In this document: positions 9,524 to 19,463 of the stretch, piece after piece
Position numbering within the stretch: position 1 is the first letter of the stretch
Layout: every line of letters starts with the position of its first letter
Assembly (NCBI GenBank): GCA_019918135.1
Contig: WBZZ01002123.1
Span: 120,604-184,603 of the forward strand
DNA length: 64,000 nucleotides
Direction: 5' to 3'
Source of the DNA: Paulinella micropora
Taxonomy: Eukaryota > Cercozoa > Imbricatea > Euglyphida > Paulinellidae
The notes under the pieces: model-generated
Databases searched by the model: none
What the model saw: the letters and a program-made list of their open reading frames with translations, nothing else
What the model was told of the DNA's origin: nothing
Position numbers and translations under genes: made by a program

Positions 9524-9913
9524 ATGAGCAAAAAAGATGGAGGTGGGCAGCACCCTTACGATCGCTGTTTGGAAGTTTGGCAGGGCCTGGGCCAAAAAAA
9601 AATTGGTGATCCCACTTACAGTGACATTGGTGCTTTGGGGACACTGAAAAAAAAAAAAGAATCCAAGAAAGAGAAAGCATTGGTTACCATGCGTTTTGAT
9701 GGGAAGGATTATTATGTGTTTGAGAAGAACTGCAAACCATGCCCCTTGCAGGCAGGGGGGTTTTATAAGTTCATAAATGGTGACGGAGAAGAGGTGGAGA
9801 TGGAGGTTTCAGAGGACGAAGAGGAGGAGCAGGAGGAGCAGGAGCAGGAGCAGAAGGAGGATGAGAAGGAGCAGAAGGTGGAGGAGGAAAACGACGATGA
9901 TGAGGAGGGGTGA
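9524..9913 (+). CDS. N-terminal part of the piggyBac-like transposase (first exon or stop-truncated)
   Basis: From the ATG at 9524 (MSKKDGGG) 129 residues run to TGA at 9911-9913. The middle has ordinary composition (PTYSDIGALG, VTMRFDGKDYYVFEKNC, possibly a small beta domain). The C-terminus is an acidic E/D/Q run. piggyBac transposases commonly start with an acidic, poorly conserved N-terminal region. The same frame continues after the TGA without another stop through to the splice donor at 10120, so this and the next segment were one reading frame broken by a TGA, or an unrecognised intron removes the TGA. Frames further upstream lack an ATG. Confidence 0.55.
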   Translation: MSKKDGGGQHPYDRCLEVWQGLGQKKIGDPTYSDIGALGTLKKKKESKKEKALVTMRFDGKDYYVFEKNCKPCPLQAGGFYKFINGDGEEVEMEVSEDEEEEQEEQEQEQKEDEKEQKVEEENDDDEEG

Positions 9914-9946
9914 CGACGAAGGCCCTCCTGTTTACAATCCCAGCCC

Positions 9947-9980
9947 CTACACACCCCTACAGGCTACACACCCCTACAGG
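9947..9980. repeat. 17-bp perfect tandem duplication in the transposase gene
   Basis: CTACACACCCCTACAGG occurs twice in a row (9947-9963 and 9964-9980). Each copy ends in CTACAGG, which looks like a 3' splice site. The duplication changes the reading frame by two. Confidence 0.9.
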
Positions 9981-11954
9981 TAGCTGATGAGAAAGCAAAA
10001 CTCACATCTAAGGGATTCGACTGGGTCTTGGGTCCTCAGACCGTGGACCCGAGCAGCGATCGAGCTCGCCATAAGGCGAGGTCGACGATGGATCAAAAAT
10101 TCGACATCGACCCCACCCTGTACGTACTCCCCTTTCTCCCTCTGTTGACTCCCCTTTATCTATTCCAGAAGCATTACAACTCCTCAAGAGTTCCTCTTTC
10201 TGTTCCTCCCTTTTTTTTTTACTTATGTTATGAACTTGCAGAGAGATTCAAGAGAGAAGATAAATTTTCGAGTCTTGCTTTTGATGCTGCTTTTTTCTCA
10301 ATCATGGTGTCCACTTTGCTACCATTTTTTGCGCCATTTGTAATTTTTTTATTTATTTTTTTTCCTGTATCATCTGCAGACACTTTATGCATTTTTTCCC
10401 GACTGAGATGTTGCCAAGTATACTCAACCTCACTTCCGTGGAGCTCTGCAAAGATCCAACCCCCCGTATGAGGTCCCCCCTTACAGAGGAGGAGTTTTGG
10501 GTGTTTTTAGGCCTCTTAATTCGTATATCATTAGCAGATAGGGGCCGCAGGAGGTGTCACTGGGGTAAGGTAAGTGAAGTGGGCACAGACGGCCTGCCGG
10601 GGGACGACTTTGGTAAGTATATGGCCCTCAATGGCTTCGATGCTATTTTAAGGTGTTTGACCCTTGGCCCCCCCTCATCAGACACTGACCCTTTTCTCCC
10701 CGTTCGTGCTTTTGCTGAGGCAGTTGGCAAGAAGGCAGAGCAATCCATAGTGCCAGGACTTATTATTACTGCTGATGAAAGCATGGGTCAGTATACAGGA
10801 GATCAAATGCCTGGCGAAATGGTGGTCCCCAGGAAGCCGATCCCTGTTGGGAGGGAATATAATACAGCTTGTGACGTGCAATCGGGCATCTGTATAGCCA
10901 TGGAGATGGTTGAGGGGCAAGTGAGAGATCGACAAAAAGAGTTTGCGGCTGCTCTGGGGGTTACTACTGCAACTACGCTTAAGTTAACGAAGCCGTGGTG
11001 GGGAACGGGCCGCATCTTTGTAGGTGATTCGTGGTTTGCCTCTGTCAAAACAGCCATCGAGATGAAGAAAGGGGATGTGATTTTGTGGGCATGGTTAAGA
11101 CTGCGCACGCAGGGTTTCCAGTGAGGTTACTTCATAGCTCAAGGGGCGGGGCCAAGGGGGATTTAGCCTCAGCTACATGCGAAAAGGATGGGATTAAGCT
11201 GCTCGCAGTCAACCAGAACGATCATAATCAGCAGCAGATTATAGCTACTTGCTCTACTACTTTGGAGGGTAAACCTCGGAATGCGCGTTTTTCTCAGTCA
11301 CTGCCGCAAGTCCCGCGCTGCCAGGCCGTAGCTTTGTATTATTCAGCTTTTAACGCTGTCGATATGTTCAATGCCGCTCGCCACGGGTCCAATGCTCTCA
11401 ACCTCTCTATTGCTACCCATGATTGGGCTAAGTTAGATTTTTTCATTTTGATTGACTTCATTCTCACCAACGCGTGCAGACATTATCTCAAATTTTCTGT
11501 CACTGTTTTGGCCAACCTTAATCTCATGAAAGGTGATGGCAGGCCGGGGTATTTCAAATCCTTGGTTGCGAAAGGGCTGTTAAGGAAGGTCAATGAGGCT
11601 GAAATAGATGCTATTCTTGCCCCCCCCCCCCCCCCCCGTGTGGTAGAAGGTAGCGTCGACCCCAACCCACCCTCATGCATGCTTCTGTCCAGGTATCCAA
11701 TGACCGTTCAGGGAGATAAAGTTAAGAAGAAGGTGGAGGCAGGTGACGCCTTCCCTGGTAGTTTAGAGCGTGCGAAGAGACGTAGATGCCGTGTGTGCCT
11801 GTATGCGTACGCAGAGAGTAAGGTGAATTTTACCGAGTATTACTGCGCGACCTGTGGACCAAACATGCCTCTATGTAACTCTAAAGGACGTACGTGTCAC
11901 GCCTGGCATAAACAGCACGGCAAGCCCCTCTCCAAGAAGCGCAAACGCGCTTAG
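9980..11954 (+). pseudogene. piggyBac-type transposase, catalytic and cysteine-rich domains, with one intron and a frameshift
   Basis: DDE transposase of the PGBD / DDE_Tnp_1_7 family. The first part (about 9980-10119) is joined to the rest by a likely intron at 10120-10379, which keeps frame. After it come FWVFLGLLIRISLADRG, the first catalytic Asp in TADESMGQYTGD (near 10770), the second in VGDSWFASVKTA (near 11025), the third in FNAVDMFNAARHG (near 11360), and a C-terminal RING-like cysteine-rich domain (CRVC, CATC, C, C, H; near 11790-11915) ending in basic KKRKRA. The frame changes near 11075-11090 (just after EMKKG), a single-base indel, so this copy looks inactive unless frameshifting occurs. 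A run of 18 C at 11620-11637 encodes a proline stretch between catalytic and C-terminal domains. Confidence 0.85.
10120..10379 (+). other. Predicted spliceosomal intron (260 nt) in the transposase gene
   Basis: Donor CT|GTACGT at 10120, acceptor CATCTGCAG| at 10379, preceded by a strongly T-rich tract. Removing it joins the upstream frame to the frame that enters the transposase core (the junction codon codes Leu). Good evidence for a spliceosomal intron and therefore a eukaryotic genome. Confidence 0.75.
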
Positions 11955-11973
11955 ATACCCTCTCAAAGACAGT

Positions 11974-12177
11974 GATGCCACGCGGCATCAGCCTAAAAAT
12001 GACTATGACTCAAGTGTGAGTCGGACACTGTTAGAGGTTAGATTTTAATAAGTATAATAAATTTTCATTGATTTTGATACCGGAAATCAATGTTTAATAT
12101 TAATATTGAAAACAAATTTAAAAAAAATATTTTTTACTGACTTGAAAGAGCTTGAAATATTGATGCCGGCCGGCATT
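11974..12177. promoter_or_regulatory. Right-end pair of GATGCC-N4-GGCATC palindromes
   Basis: 11974-11989 (centre ACGC) and 12162-12177 (centre GGCC, last base C to T). Same motif as the left-end pair. The spacing differs: 188 bp at the right, 20 bp at the left. Confidence 0.55.
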
Positions 12178-12197
12178 CAGGCACAGCCACATAAACA

Positions 12198-12556
12198 ATA
12201 TTAGCTCAGTGAAGCCAAAAAAGGAAAACGGCAACAGACCAGGAATAAAATGGCATCAGGTCCAATCCGGACAAATAATACTGAAAAATAAGCTGGTGCA
12301 CCTGTCACCAGGAAAAGGTACTTTTTACCGGCTATCCGGGGGTGATGCCTACAGTACCCCCTCCCGATTTTATGACGGAAATAGCATTTTCGTCATACAC
12401 CTTTTGATTTCTTTCTGCAAATAGTATGCGCTATGGAGTCATGCCACACAGCGCATCGACCCACGGATAGACGCTAAAAGACGATAAATATATCCTCCTA
12501 CGGCACGTCAAAGCGGATTCTCTAGCCGGTCTTATAAATTTTGAACTCCTTCTCCT

Positions 12557-12608
<52 letters not shown>

Positions 12609-12710
12609 TTTCTTTTTCCGGCAGTATGTCAAGAACAAACGTACTATTAATAAAAAGTACAAGCAACGTGGTGCTGTAGTACGATTCCCCCTTTGATCTC
12701 CTTCTTCTTC

Positions 12711-12716
<6 letters not shown>
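12198..12716 (-). repeat. Gypsy copy A 3' LTR, middle piece
   Basis: Matches copy D at about 46798-47275 nearly throughout (AAAACGGCAACA, AGCTGGTGCACCTGTCACC, CTCCCGATTTTATGACGG, GGCAGTATGTCAAGAACAAA) and copy C at about 41740-42130 more distantly. A (CT)n run at about 12563-12608 replaces the poly(T) found in copy D. It ends at CTTCTTCTTATCATTATC, where the SINE cluster begins. Confidence 0.85.
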
Positions 12717-12775
<59 letters not shown>

Positions 12776-12776
<1 letters not shown>

Positions 12777-12943
12777 GGAATAACCTCGGCTTAGTGCAGT
12801 CTTGCCCTCAGGAGCTCCATCGGTGGCCCCGATCATCAGGCGAGAGACTGACACGGGGGGGTGGAGGACCTCGAACAAGGGTATTGGAGGCTTATGTCCG
12901 TTGAGGATATGCCATTAGCTGCATCAGTACGCCTCAGATATAG
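12776..12943 (+). mobile_element. SINE-like unit U1 with (ATT)n tail
   Basis: Body unrelated by eye to the tRNA-derived SINE, except that the 3' end (GGATATGCCATTAGCTGC...CTCAGATATAG) vaguely resembles the other units before (TAT/ATT)n at 12944-12962. Function and origin unknown; possibly a 5'-truncated SINE or LINE end. Confidence 0.45.
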
Positions 12944-12962
12944 TATTATTATTATTATTATT

Positions 12963-13176
12963 TCGATTCCCGTCGGTGCCACCAGTATTTTCATTGAACA
13001 TACCGGTCTATTTCTGGACCAGTATTTTCATTGAACATACCGGCCCGTCTGGAAGTGTTGGAACTGCCCTTGCGGGGGTGTCATTAGAGCTTATCGTCAA
13101 TTCTTCGTACTCCCCTCACGGGTGAGACGATGGAGGCGCATGTGCAGAAATGCATCAGCCATTGACAGAGAAGCAC

Positions 13177-13177
<1 letters not shown>
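12963..13177 (+). mobile_element. tRNA-derived SINE, copy 1 (5' truncated)
   Basis: Begins inside the B-box (TTCGATTCCCGTCGGTGCCACC) and continues through two copies of the 37-40-bp CCAGTATTTTCATTGAACATA module, the body and the 3' end GACAGAGAAGCACT, followed by (ATT)n at 13178-13253. The 5' truncation removes the A-box. Confidence 0.8.
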
Positions 13178-13253
<76 letters not shown>

Positions 13254-13425
13254 GGGAGTACATAGGCCATCGGTCCTTTCCATGGGCTGATTGGTATAAA
13301 GCTCCTAGAGTAATGTTCTATGCCGTCACTTCCTTTATTCCACCGATTGGTGTGGAGACTTTCCTTATGGAATGGAGGACTGGATGCACATGGCCTTTTG
13401 GCTCAGCAATTGGCAGGAGATACAC

Positions 13426-13426
<1 letters not shown>
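13254..13426 (+). mobile_element. SINE-like unit U2 with (ATT)n tail
   Basis: About 173 bp with no tRNA-like head that I can see. The 3' end (GGATGCACATGGCC...GGCTCAGCAATTGGCAG...ACACT) parallels the 3' end of the tRNA-derived SINE and of U3, and (ATT)n follows to 13512. Confidence 0.5.
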
Positions 13427-13512
<86 letters not shown>

Positions 13513-13780
13513 GGACACCGTGATAGCCCAGTGGTCAAGTTCTACCATCTGGGCCTGTCGCCAGTTCGATTCCCGTCGGTGCCACCAGTATTTTCATTGA
13601 ACATATCGGTCTATTTCTGGACCAGTATTTTCATTGAACATACCGGCCCGTCTGGAAGTGTTGGAACTGCCCTTGCGGGGGTGTCATTAGAGCTTATCGT
13701 CAATTCTTCGTACTCCCCTCACGGGTGAGACGATGGAGGCGCATGTGCAGAAATGCATCAGCCATTGACAGAGAAGCACT
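13513..13780 (+). mobile_element. tRNA-derived SINE, copy 2 (full length)
   Basis: Head: GGACACCG, A-box TAGCCCAGTGG, B-box AGTTCGATTCCC, then CGGTGCC-A-CCA, which pairs back to the 5' end (6 of 7 acceptor pairs) and ends in CCA. Body: two CCAGTATTTTCATTGAACATA modules and a unique region. 3' end GAGAAGCACT, then (ATT)n at 13781-13937. Transcription by RNA polymerase III from the internal A and B boxes is expected for such elements. Confidence 0.9.
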
Positions 13781-13806
13781 ATTATTATTATTATTATTAT
13801 TATTAC

Positions 13807-13936
<130 letters not shown>

Positions 13937-13938
13937 TC

Positions 13939-14169
13939 GGACACCGTGATAGCCCAGTGGTCAAGTTCTACCATCTGGGCCCTGTCGCCAGTTCGATTCC
14001 CGTCGGTGCCACCAGTATTTTCATTGAACATACCGGTCCGTCTGGAAGTGTTGGAACTGCCCGTGCGGGGGTGTCATTAGAGCCTATCGTCAATTCCTCG
14101 TACTCCCCTCACGGGTGAGACGATGGAGGCGCATGTGCAGATTTGCATCAGCCATTGACAGAGAAGCAC

Positions 14170-14170
<1 letters not shown>
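13939..14170 (+). mobile_element. tRNA-derived SINE, copy 3 (one internal module)
   Basis: Same head as copy 2 but only one CCAGTATTTTCATTGAACATA module, so 36 bp shorter. Small differences (CCCGTGCGGG, GATTTGCATC) mark it as an independent or older copy. The (ATT)n tail runs to 14313, with interspersed GTT. Confidence 0.9.
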
Positions 14171-14212
<42 letters not shown>

Positions 14213-14216
14213 GTTA

Positions 14217-14296
<80 letters not shown>

Positions 14297-14313
14297 GTTA
14301 TTATTATTATTAT

Positions 14314-14957
14314 GGAGGGGTGCACAGTATGGCACCCCGCGGGAAGAGGAGGTGGTTGGGCCTCTTCCCACTGGTTTCGAGGCTATGTCGTTGTGTTGGC
14401 TCCGAGGCTATGTTGTTGTGTTGGTTCCGAGGCTATGTTGTTGTGTTGGTTCCGAGGCTATGTTGTTGTGTTGGTTCCGAGGCTCTGTTGTTGTGTGGGT
14501 TCCGAGGCTATGTCGATGTGGGTTCCGAGGCTATGTTGTGTTGGTTCCGAGGCCATGTCGTTGTGTTGTTTTTTATAAGACATACACCACGTGGGATCAA
14601 AGGGGTATTTACATTCCGCGATCTAGGGGTGGTGACGGGTTTCGAGGCGTCCCAGATACTTACCACAAAACGTCCTCATGCGCTGGCAGACCGCATGAAA
14701 TGTTTGCTACCCCTGTGAGTACCTCCATGCGAGACCTACCCAGTCTCGTGGAGCTCTCACGCGGGGAAGATCAATCATTTGTAGTTGATTTCCTGCAAGG
14801 TACCCGACACTGTGCGGGTAGTAGGGACTTCCTTTTGGGGCCTTCTATGCAGGATGGTTAGAGTCACTCTTCCCTCCCCAACATACTCACTGCAGTCCCT
14901 GTTAGGTCGAGGGATGGAGGCGCATGGCCCTCGGGCTCAGCCATGACAGATCAATAT
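14314..14957 (+). mobile_element. SINE-like unit U3 with internal minisatellite
   Basis: About 640 bp with no coding potential that I trust. It holds eight copies of a 20-26-bp unit (consensus TTCCGAGGCTATGTTGTTGT) at 14376-14570. The 3' end GGATGGAGGCGCATGGCCCTCGGGCTCAGCCATGACAG (read in two parts) closely parallels the SINE 3' end, and an (ATT)n tail runs to 15010. Could be a larger non-autonomous retroelement. Confidence 0.5.
14376..14570. repeat. Minisatellite, about 8 units of 20-26 bp
   Basis: Unit TTCCGAGGCTATGTTGTTGT with GTTGG, slightly degenerate. Lies inside unit U3. Confidence 0.9.
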
Positions 14958-14958
14958 A

Positions 14959-15010
<52 letters not shown>

Positions 15011-15278
15011 GGACACCGTGATAGCCCAGTGGTCAAGTTCTACCATCTGGGCCCTGTCGCCAGTTCGATTCCCGTCGGTGCCACCAGTATTTTCATTGAA
15101 CATACCGGTCTATTTCTGGACCAGTATTTTCATTGAACATACCGGCCCGTCTGGAAGTGTTGGAACTGCCCTTGCGGGGGTGTCATTAGAGCTTATCGTC
15201 AATTCTTCGTACTCCCCTCACGGGTGAGACGATGGAGGCGCATGTGCAGAAATGCATCAGCCATTGACAGAGAAGCAC

Positions 15279-15279
<1 letters not shown>
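15011..15279 (+). mobile_element. tRNA-derived SINE, copy 4 (full length)
   Basis: Nearly identical to copy 2, with A-box, B-box, CCA and two modules. The (ATT)n tail ends at 15330, where the gypsy LTR resumes. This is the SINE next to the LTR on this side, matching the SINE in the corresponding place of copy D. Confidence 0.9.
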
Positions 15280-15330
<51 letters not shown>

Positions 15331-15332
<2 letters not shown>

Positions 15333-15820
15333 CAGGGAGATCGTAAGTACATTGTCTTTTTTAATGACATACCCTTGTATAAGGCGGATATTCTATGATA
15401 TAGTATTAGGGGGCCAGTCCTAATAACTATATCCGAAGTCGAGGTGTATGTACCCGACCCTGCGATATACCGACACAAGTAGAGATTGACCGTGCTCAGG
15501 TACGACAGTATATAATCTATCGTAAAAAATAATTTAATGAAAGTTTCAGAGAACATTTCATTTTCGAGAACATCATCCCAGGACTTGGAAAGGGTCATAC
15601 CCTGGAACACCATCGCTCAATACACTAGCGATCCCCGTATACGGTGTAGTATCATCGTCGATCGACCTTTCGCACTCGTATGTTGCGATCGAATGCCAAG
15701 TTACATCACTGAGTCTTTTTAATATTCATATTGATAACTGATGATGCATGATCAAATCATGATACGCCGTGGGCAATCAACCAGTTTGTTTGAGACGCAT
15801 AAAGAAAAATAATTTCTTTG
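15331..15820 (-). repeat. Gypsy copy A, LTR start and region after pol
   Basis: Nearly identical to 48090-48576 of copy D and recognisable at about 42200-42690 of copy C (TTATATCGTCAGG-type arms, TGCGATATRCCGAYACAAGTAGAG, AAACACCATCGCT). The exact LTR edge on this side is not resolved because no 5' LTR copy is available. Confidence 0.75.
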
Positions 15821-18800
15821 TCACTGCCTTCGTCGTCTGGCGCGGATTTCTTTGCCTGGTGGAGGACCACCAACAAAAGTCAGATCGAACTTTGACTGTT
15901 CGAGAATGTCCCAGATCTTATTAGGGATTCCGCCCAACGATAATTCAAAAGGGACATCAAGCACTCCTCTTGGCAGTGTCTGAATGGTCCACGCAGTGTA
16001 ATCCTTGTCTCTGGGAGTAATTGTATCATCCCATGTCTCGAGACTTTTTGCGTCTTTATATACTGGCAGATAATGTCTTGCCTTTGGATCCTCAACCGGG
16101 TCCATACTTCTCCAGAACTGGAGTATCGGTTGTACTATCTTTGCGGCTGATGATATTTTGAGTGTCCGTGTGACACGCATCTGTCGTGGGACTGCCACGA
16201 CCCGCATCAAGTATAAGTCTGAGAGAGTGTCATCAGCGACATGTTGTTCCGCTGGTCTCATCAGATAGAAAGCATCTTTCACCCATGCGATGGTTGCTAT
16301 CGCATCACCTTCCTTCCATCGCTCATGTACAATCTCATCGTTGCCCGCGTTTGGGTCAGTGTCAGTCCCCTCCTCCTCCTGGTGGACATCCTTTGATCTC
16401 ATCGACCTCATCGCCATCCTCGGTTGGTCGTTGATAAGATCATTCCGCACTCTCCTTAGCTGCGCCTCTGTGATCTTCTCCTTCTTTCCGCTATGCTCTC
16501 GCGGAGACTTAGACTGAGTCCCCACCGCGCTTATGCGGTCAGTCTTCTCCTTACTGTCCACCTCACTCTCCTCCTTCTCAGCTATCGGTGCCCGATAAGC
16601 ATCGTCTTGGTCTATGCCAGCCTCCTTGTGGATGGGCGGCACCTCTTTGAAATCGTCCTTCATCCGTTTTAACGCCTCCTCAACGGATTCATCTTCCAGT
16701 AAGAAGGGATCATACTTAATCAGCCTTCTTACATTCACAATTTGCACCTTCCCTCTACCCCTGATCTTGTAGTTCAGAGGTCCCGTCTGTTCCATAATCT
16801 GATAAGGTCCTTTCCAGTGAGTGAACAGCTTAGAGCTGACTCCCTTCGGGACTTGAGGATGGTACAACAGTACAATATCCCCAACCTGAAACTTGATCTG
16901 ATCCAAGTGCGCTTGTCGCACCCCTTCAGCATCAGTCTTTCGGCGCTCCGCCTCTCTATGCGCCCTGACTATTTGTTCCGCCTCCATCTTCACTCTAAGT
17001 CTCATGCCAAACAACTCATCCGCATCCGCCCAAGTGTCTTTTGGGTGAAGGAGCGAAGTCGGGATATCAGGCTCACGCCCATATACTAACTGATATGGCG
17101 AGATTGAGCTCTTCGAGCCTCCTAACGCCGTAGAGGGTAGACAGTTCATTGCAAACGCAAATGATGGTGCTGCCTCGACCCATGCTCTTTGATTCTCCTT
17201 CTTCGTGCAATACATCTTTAGCGAGGCTTTGAGGGGTCTGTGTACCCGCTCGATTTTCCCATTTGCTCGCGGGTTATAGGCAGTAACATATTGCCAGTTC
17301 ATCCCGTAATACTTAGATAGTTTGTCGATGACCTCGTTATTAAAGTCCGAGCCTCGATCACAACATATCTTTCTTGGTACTCCGATCTGTGAGATGATCC
17401 TATCGATCAGCGCCTCGGCCGTCGTCTTGCCGGTAACGTCTTTGACAGGGATGATCCACACATAGTTGGTGGCTCTGTCAATAGCCGTAAGGAGGTATTT
17501 GTAACCATCCTTCGATTCTGGGAAAGGTCCCACATGATCAATGTGTATAAACTCAAACATCCCCGCATGAAGAGGAAATTCGCCAATCAGGCCAAAATTT
17601 TCCTTCAGTGGTGTTTTGTTTATCTTGCACGGGATGCATGCATCCACCGCCTGATCTATCTCCTCCTTCATCTTCTTCCACCAGAATCGCCTCGCTACGA
17701 ACATGTGAGTTCGTTGTCGACCCGGATGCGCCAAAAGTGGGCAATTGTGGGCTGCGACAAATATAAATCGTCTCAGACTCTCCGGTACCCAAAGGGTCCA
17801 TTTGTCTGGCTGTGACGCATAGCGACCGTGAAGGCCCTTGTACCACAGTAGACCATCTCTCCATCCCATCTCCTTCATCTGATCTTTGATCGCTTTCGTC
17901 ATCCGTAGCTCATCCGGGTTCTGATATAACTGTATCAGTTCTTTAAACTCCGGATCTTGAGCCTGTTGTTGCCTCCATGCGGTAGGCGAGGCTATATGGA
18001 TAGTACCATCTTCTAGCCGTACCCCGATTCTTTCCGGGTCATCGTCTAGGTCACTTCTCCGCTCTTGAGGAGGCTCCGCATAAACTTCCTGCGTCTCCTC
18101 TTCCTCTCTTATGTTCGCCTTCGCATTCTCATATACCTCATAGGACCACTCAGCGTCCTCCTGGGTATGTAGCTCACAACATATCCCGTGATCCGGGCCT
18201 TGTGGACTGTACCGTAGACCTGTGCGGTCATATCGGACTCCACTCGCCATCTCCATCGCCTCAATGTGGCTGACCTCATACACCTTGTCAGTGGACAAGT
18301 CTTCCATCTCCACCGTGGACACCAACGCCGATACTTCTGAGTTAAACTCTAGCCTAGAGAGGCTATCAGTGACCACATTTCGCTTTCCCGGTAGATGGAC
18401 CATTGTAAAATCGAAACAAGACAAGAACGCTTGCCACCGCGCCAGCCGTCCCGTCGGTTCATGATTCATCAACCATAACAGGTTATGATGATCAGTTCTG
18501 ACAGTAAATTGAGGTCCTCCCCACAAATACTCTCTGAGCCTCTTGAGGGCCCATACTACCGCCAACGCCTCTCTTTGCCTTGTGCAATAGTTTCTCTCCG
18601 CCGCACACAACTTCCTACTAATAAACATGATTGGGCGTAATTTCTTCTCCTCATCCTCTTGTTGTAATACAGCCCCAATCGCAAACTTAGATGCGTCTGT
18701 ATCGACTACGAATTGTTTCGTAAAGTCGGGCATCGTTAACACCAGTCCTCCGTCTTTCGGGTCTTTGTAAATAAGATCTTTGAGCGCATGAAACGCTTGC

Positions 18801-19463
18801 AAAGCCTCTTCGTCCCACTTCTCAAAGTTTCCAAAATCTATCATTTTCTCCAACTTAGCCCGTGTTGCACCCCAATCGGGTATAAACTGGCTATAGTATT
18901 GCGCCATCGCAAGGAATAAGTGCAATTCAGTGCGGTTCTTCGGTATCGGTCGATTCATAATCTCCTCCCTCTTCTCTTTGGATATCGAGACTCGATTATG
19001 GGAGATCTCGTACCCTAAGTATGTCACATTCGTCTTGGCAAGTTGACACTTCTTTAGATTGCACTTTAGGCCAAAAGCTCCTATGCGCCTGAATATATCG
19101 GACAAATGATCGATATGCTCCTCCATTGTGTTAGAGTATACGATAATGTCATCGATATAGCAAAATGCATATTCTCCCGCCTGCTGTCCCCGCCTTCTCA
19201 TAAAGCCTCCGTCAGACAAATCATCGTACTGACTGCTCAACATCTTCTGCATCGCCTTCTGGAAAAGTCCCGGGGCTTGCTTGAGGCCCATCGGAAGCAC
19301 TTTCCATTGGTATATTTCCATACCCACCACAAACGCCGTCAGCCATCTGGACTTTTCCTCCAGTGGTATCTGCCAGAAGCCATTCTTAAGGTCAATGACC
19401 GAATAGAATTTTGCATTCCGCAGTACTCTCCTTCCTTCTTCTAATGTCGGGAGAGGATTTCAC
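15821..19463 (-). pseudogene. pol: Gypsy copy A Pol: RT (most), RNase H, integrase, C-terminal domain
   Basis: A frame of about 1,200 residues open from an in-frame TGA near 19462 down to 15821. In order: RT palm with Y-I-D-D (about 60 residues from the first ATG at 19330); an insertion rich in D, G and R just before that box; RNase H (VVDTDASKFAIG, RTDHHNLLW, TDSLSRL); integrase with HHCC zinc finger (HNC...HPGRQRTH...CIPC), D,D-35-E core (HIDHVGP, CDRGSDF, GKIERVHR) and a GPY/F module (HWKGPYQI); then about 170 residues of an unrecognised C-terminal domain (DAFYLMRPAE...DLYLMRV...LQFWRSMDP). The TGA lies at an AGA codon of copy D, so it is a nonsense mutation within RT. Otherwise this is the best-preserved pol of the A/C/D group. 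Confidence 0.92.

Larger units (their letters stand above)
9276..12197 (+). mobile_element. piggyBac-like DNA transposon inserted in the LTR of copy A
   Basis: Copy D has an uninterrupted site (CTCGTTATATTAGCTCAG). In copy A this site is split after ATATT (9271-9275) and resumes with ATATT (12198-12202), giving a 2,922-bp insert and a candidate 5-bp target duplication ATATT (or TATT). The ends are related in inverted orientation (TGTGTGCCTG at the left, its near complement CAGGCACAG at the right). Each end carries two palindromes GATGCC-N4-GGCATC. The target is not the strict TTAA of classical piggyBac. The cargo is one transposase gene. Confidence 0.8.

Noticed and set aside
13513-13587. Functional tRNA gene
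   Set aside because: The head is tRNA-like but repeats with a long 3' body and an (ATT)n tail in several copies, has an acceptor mismatch and carries CCA; it is a SINE head.
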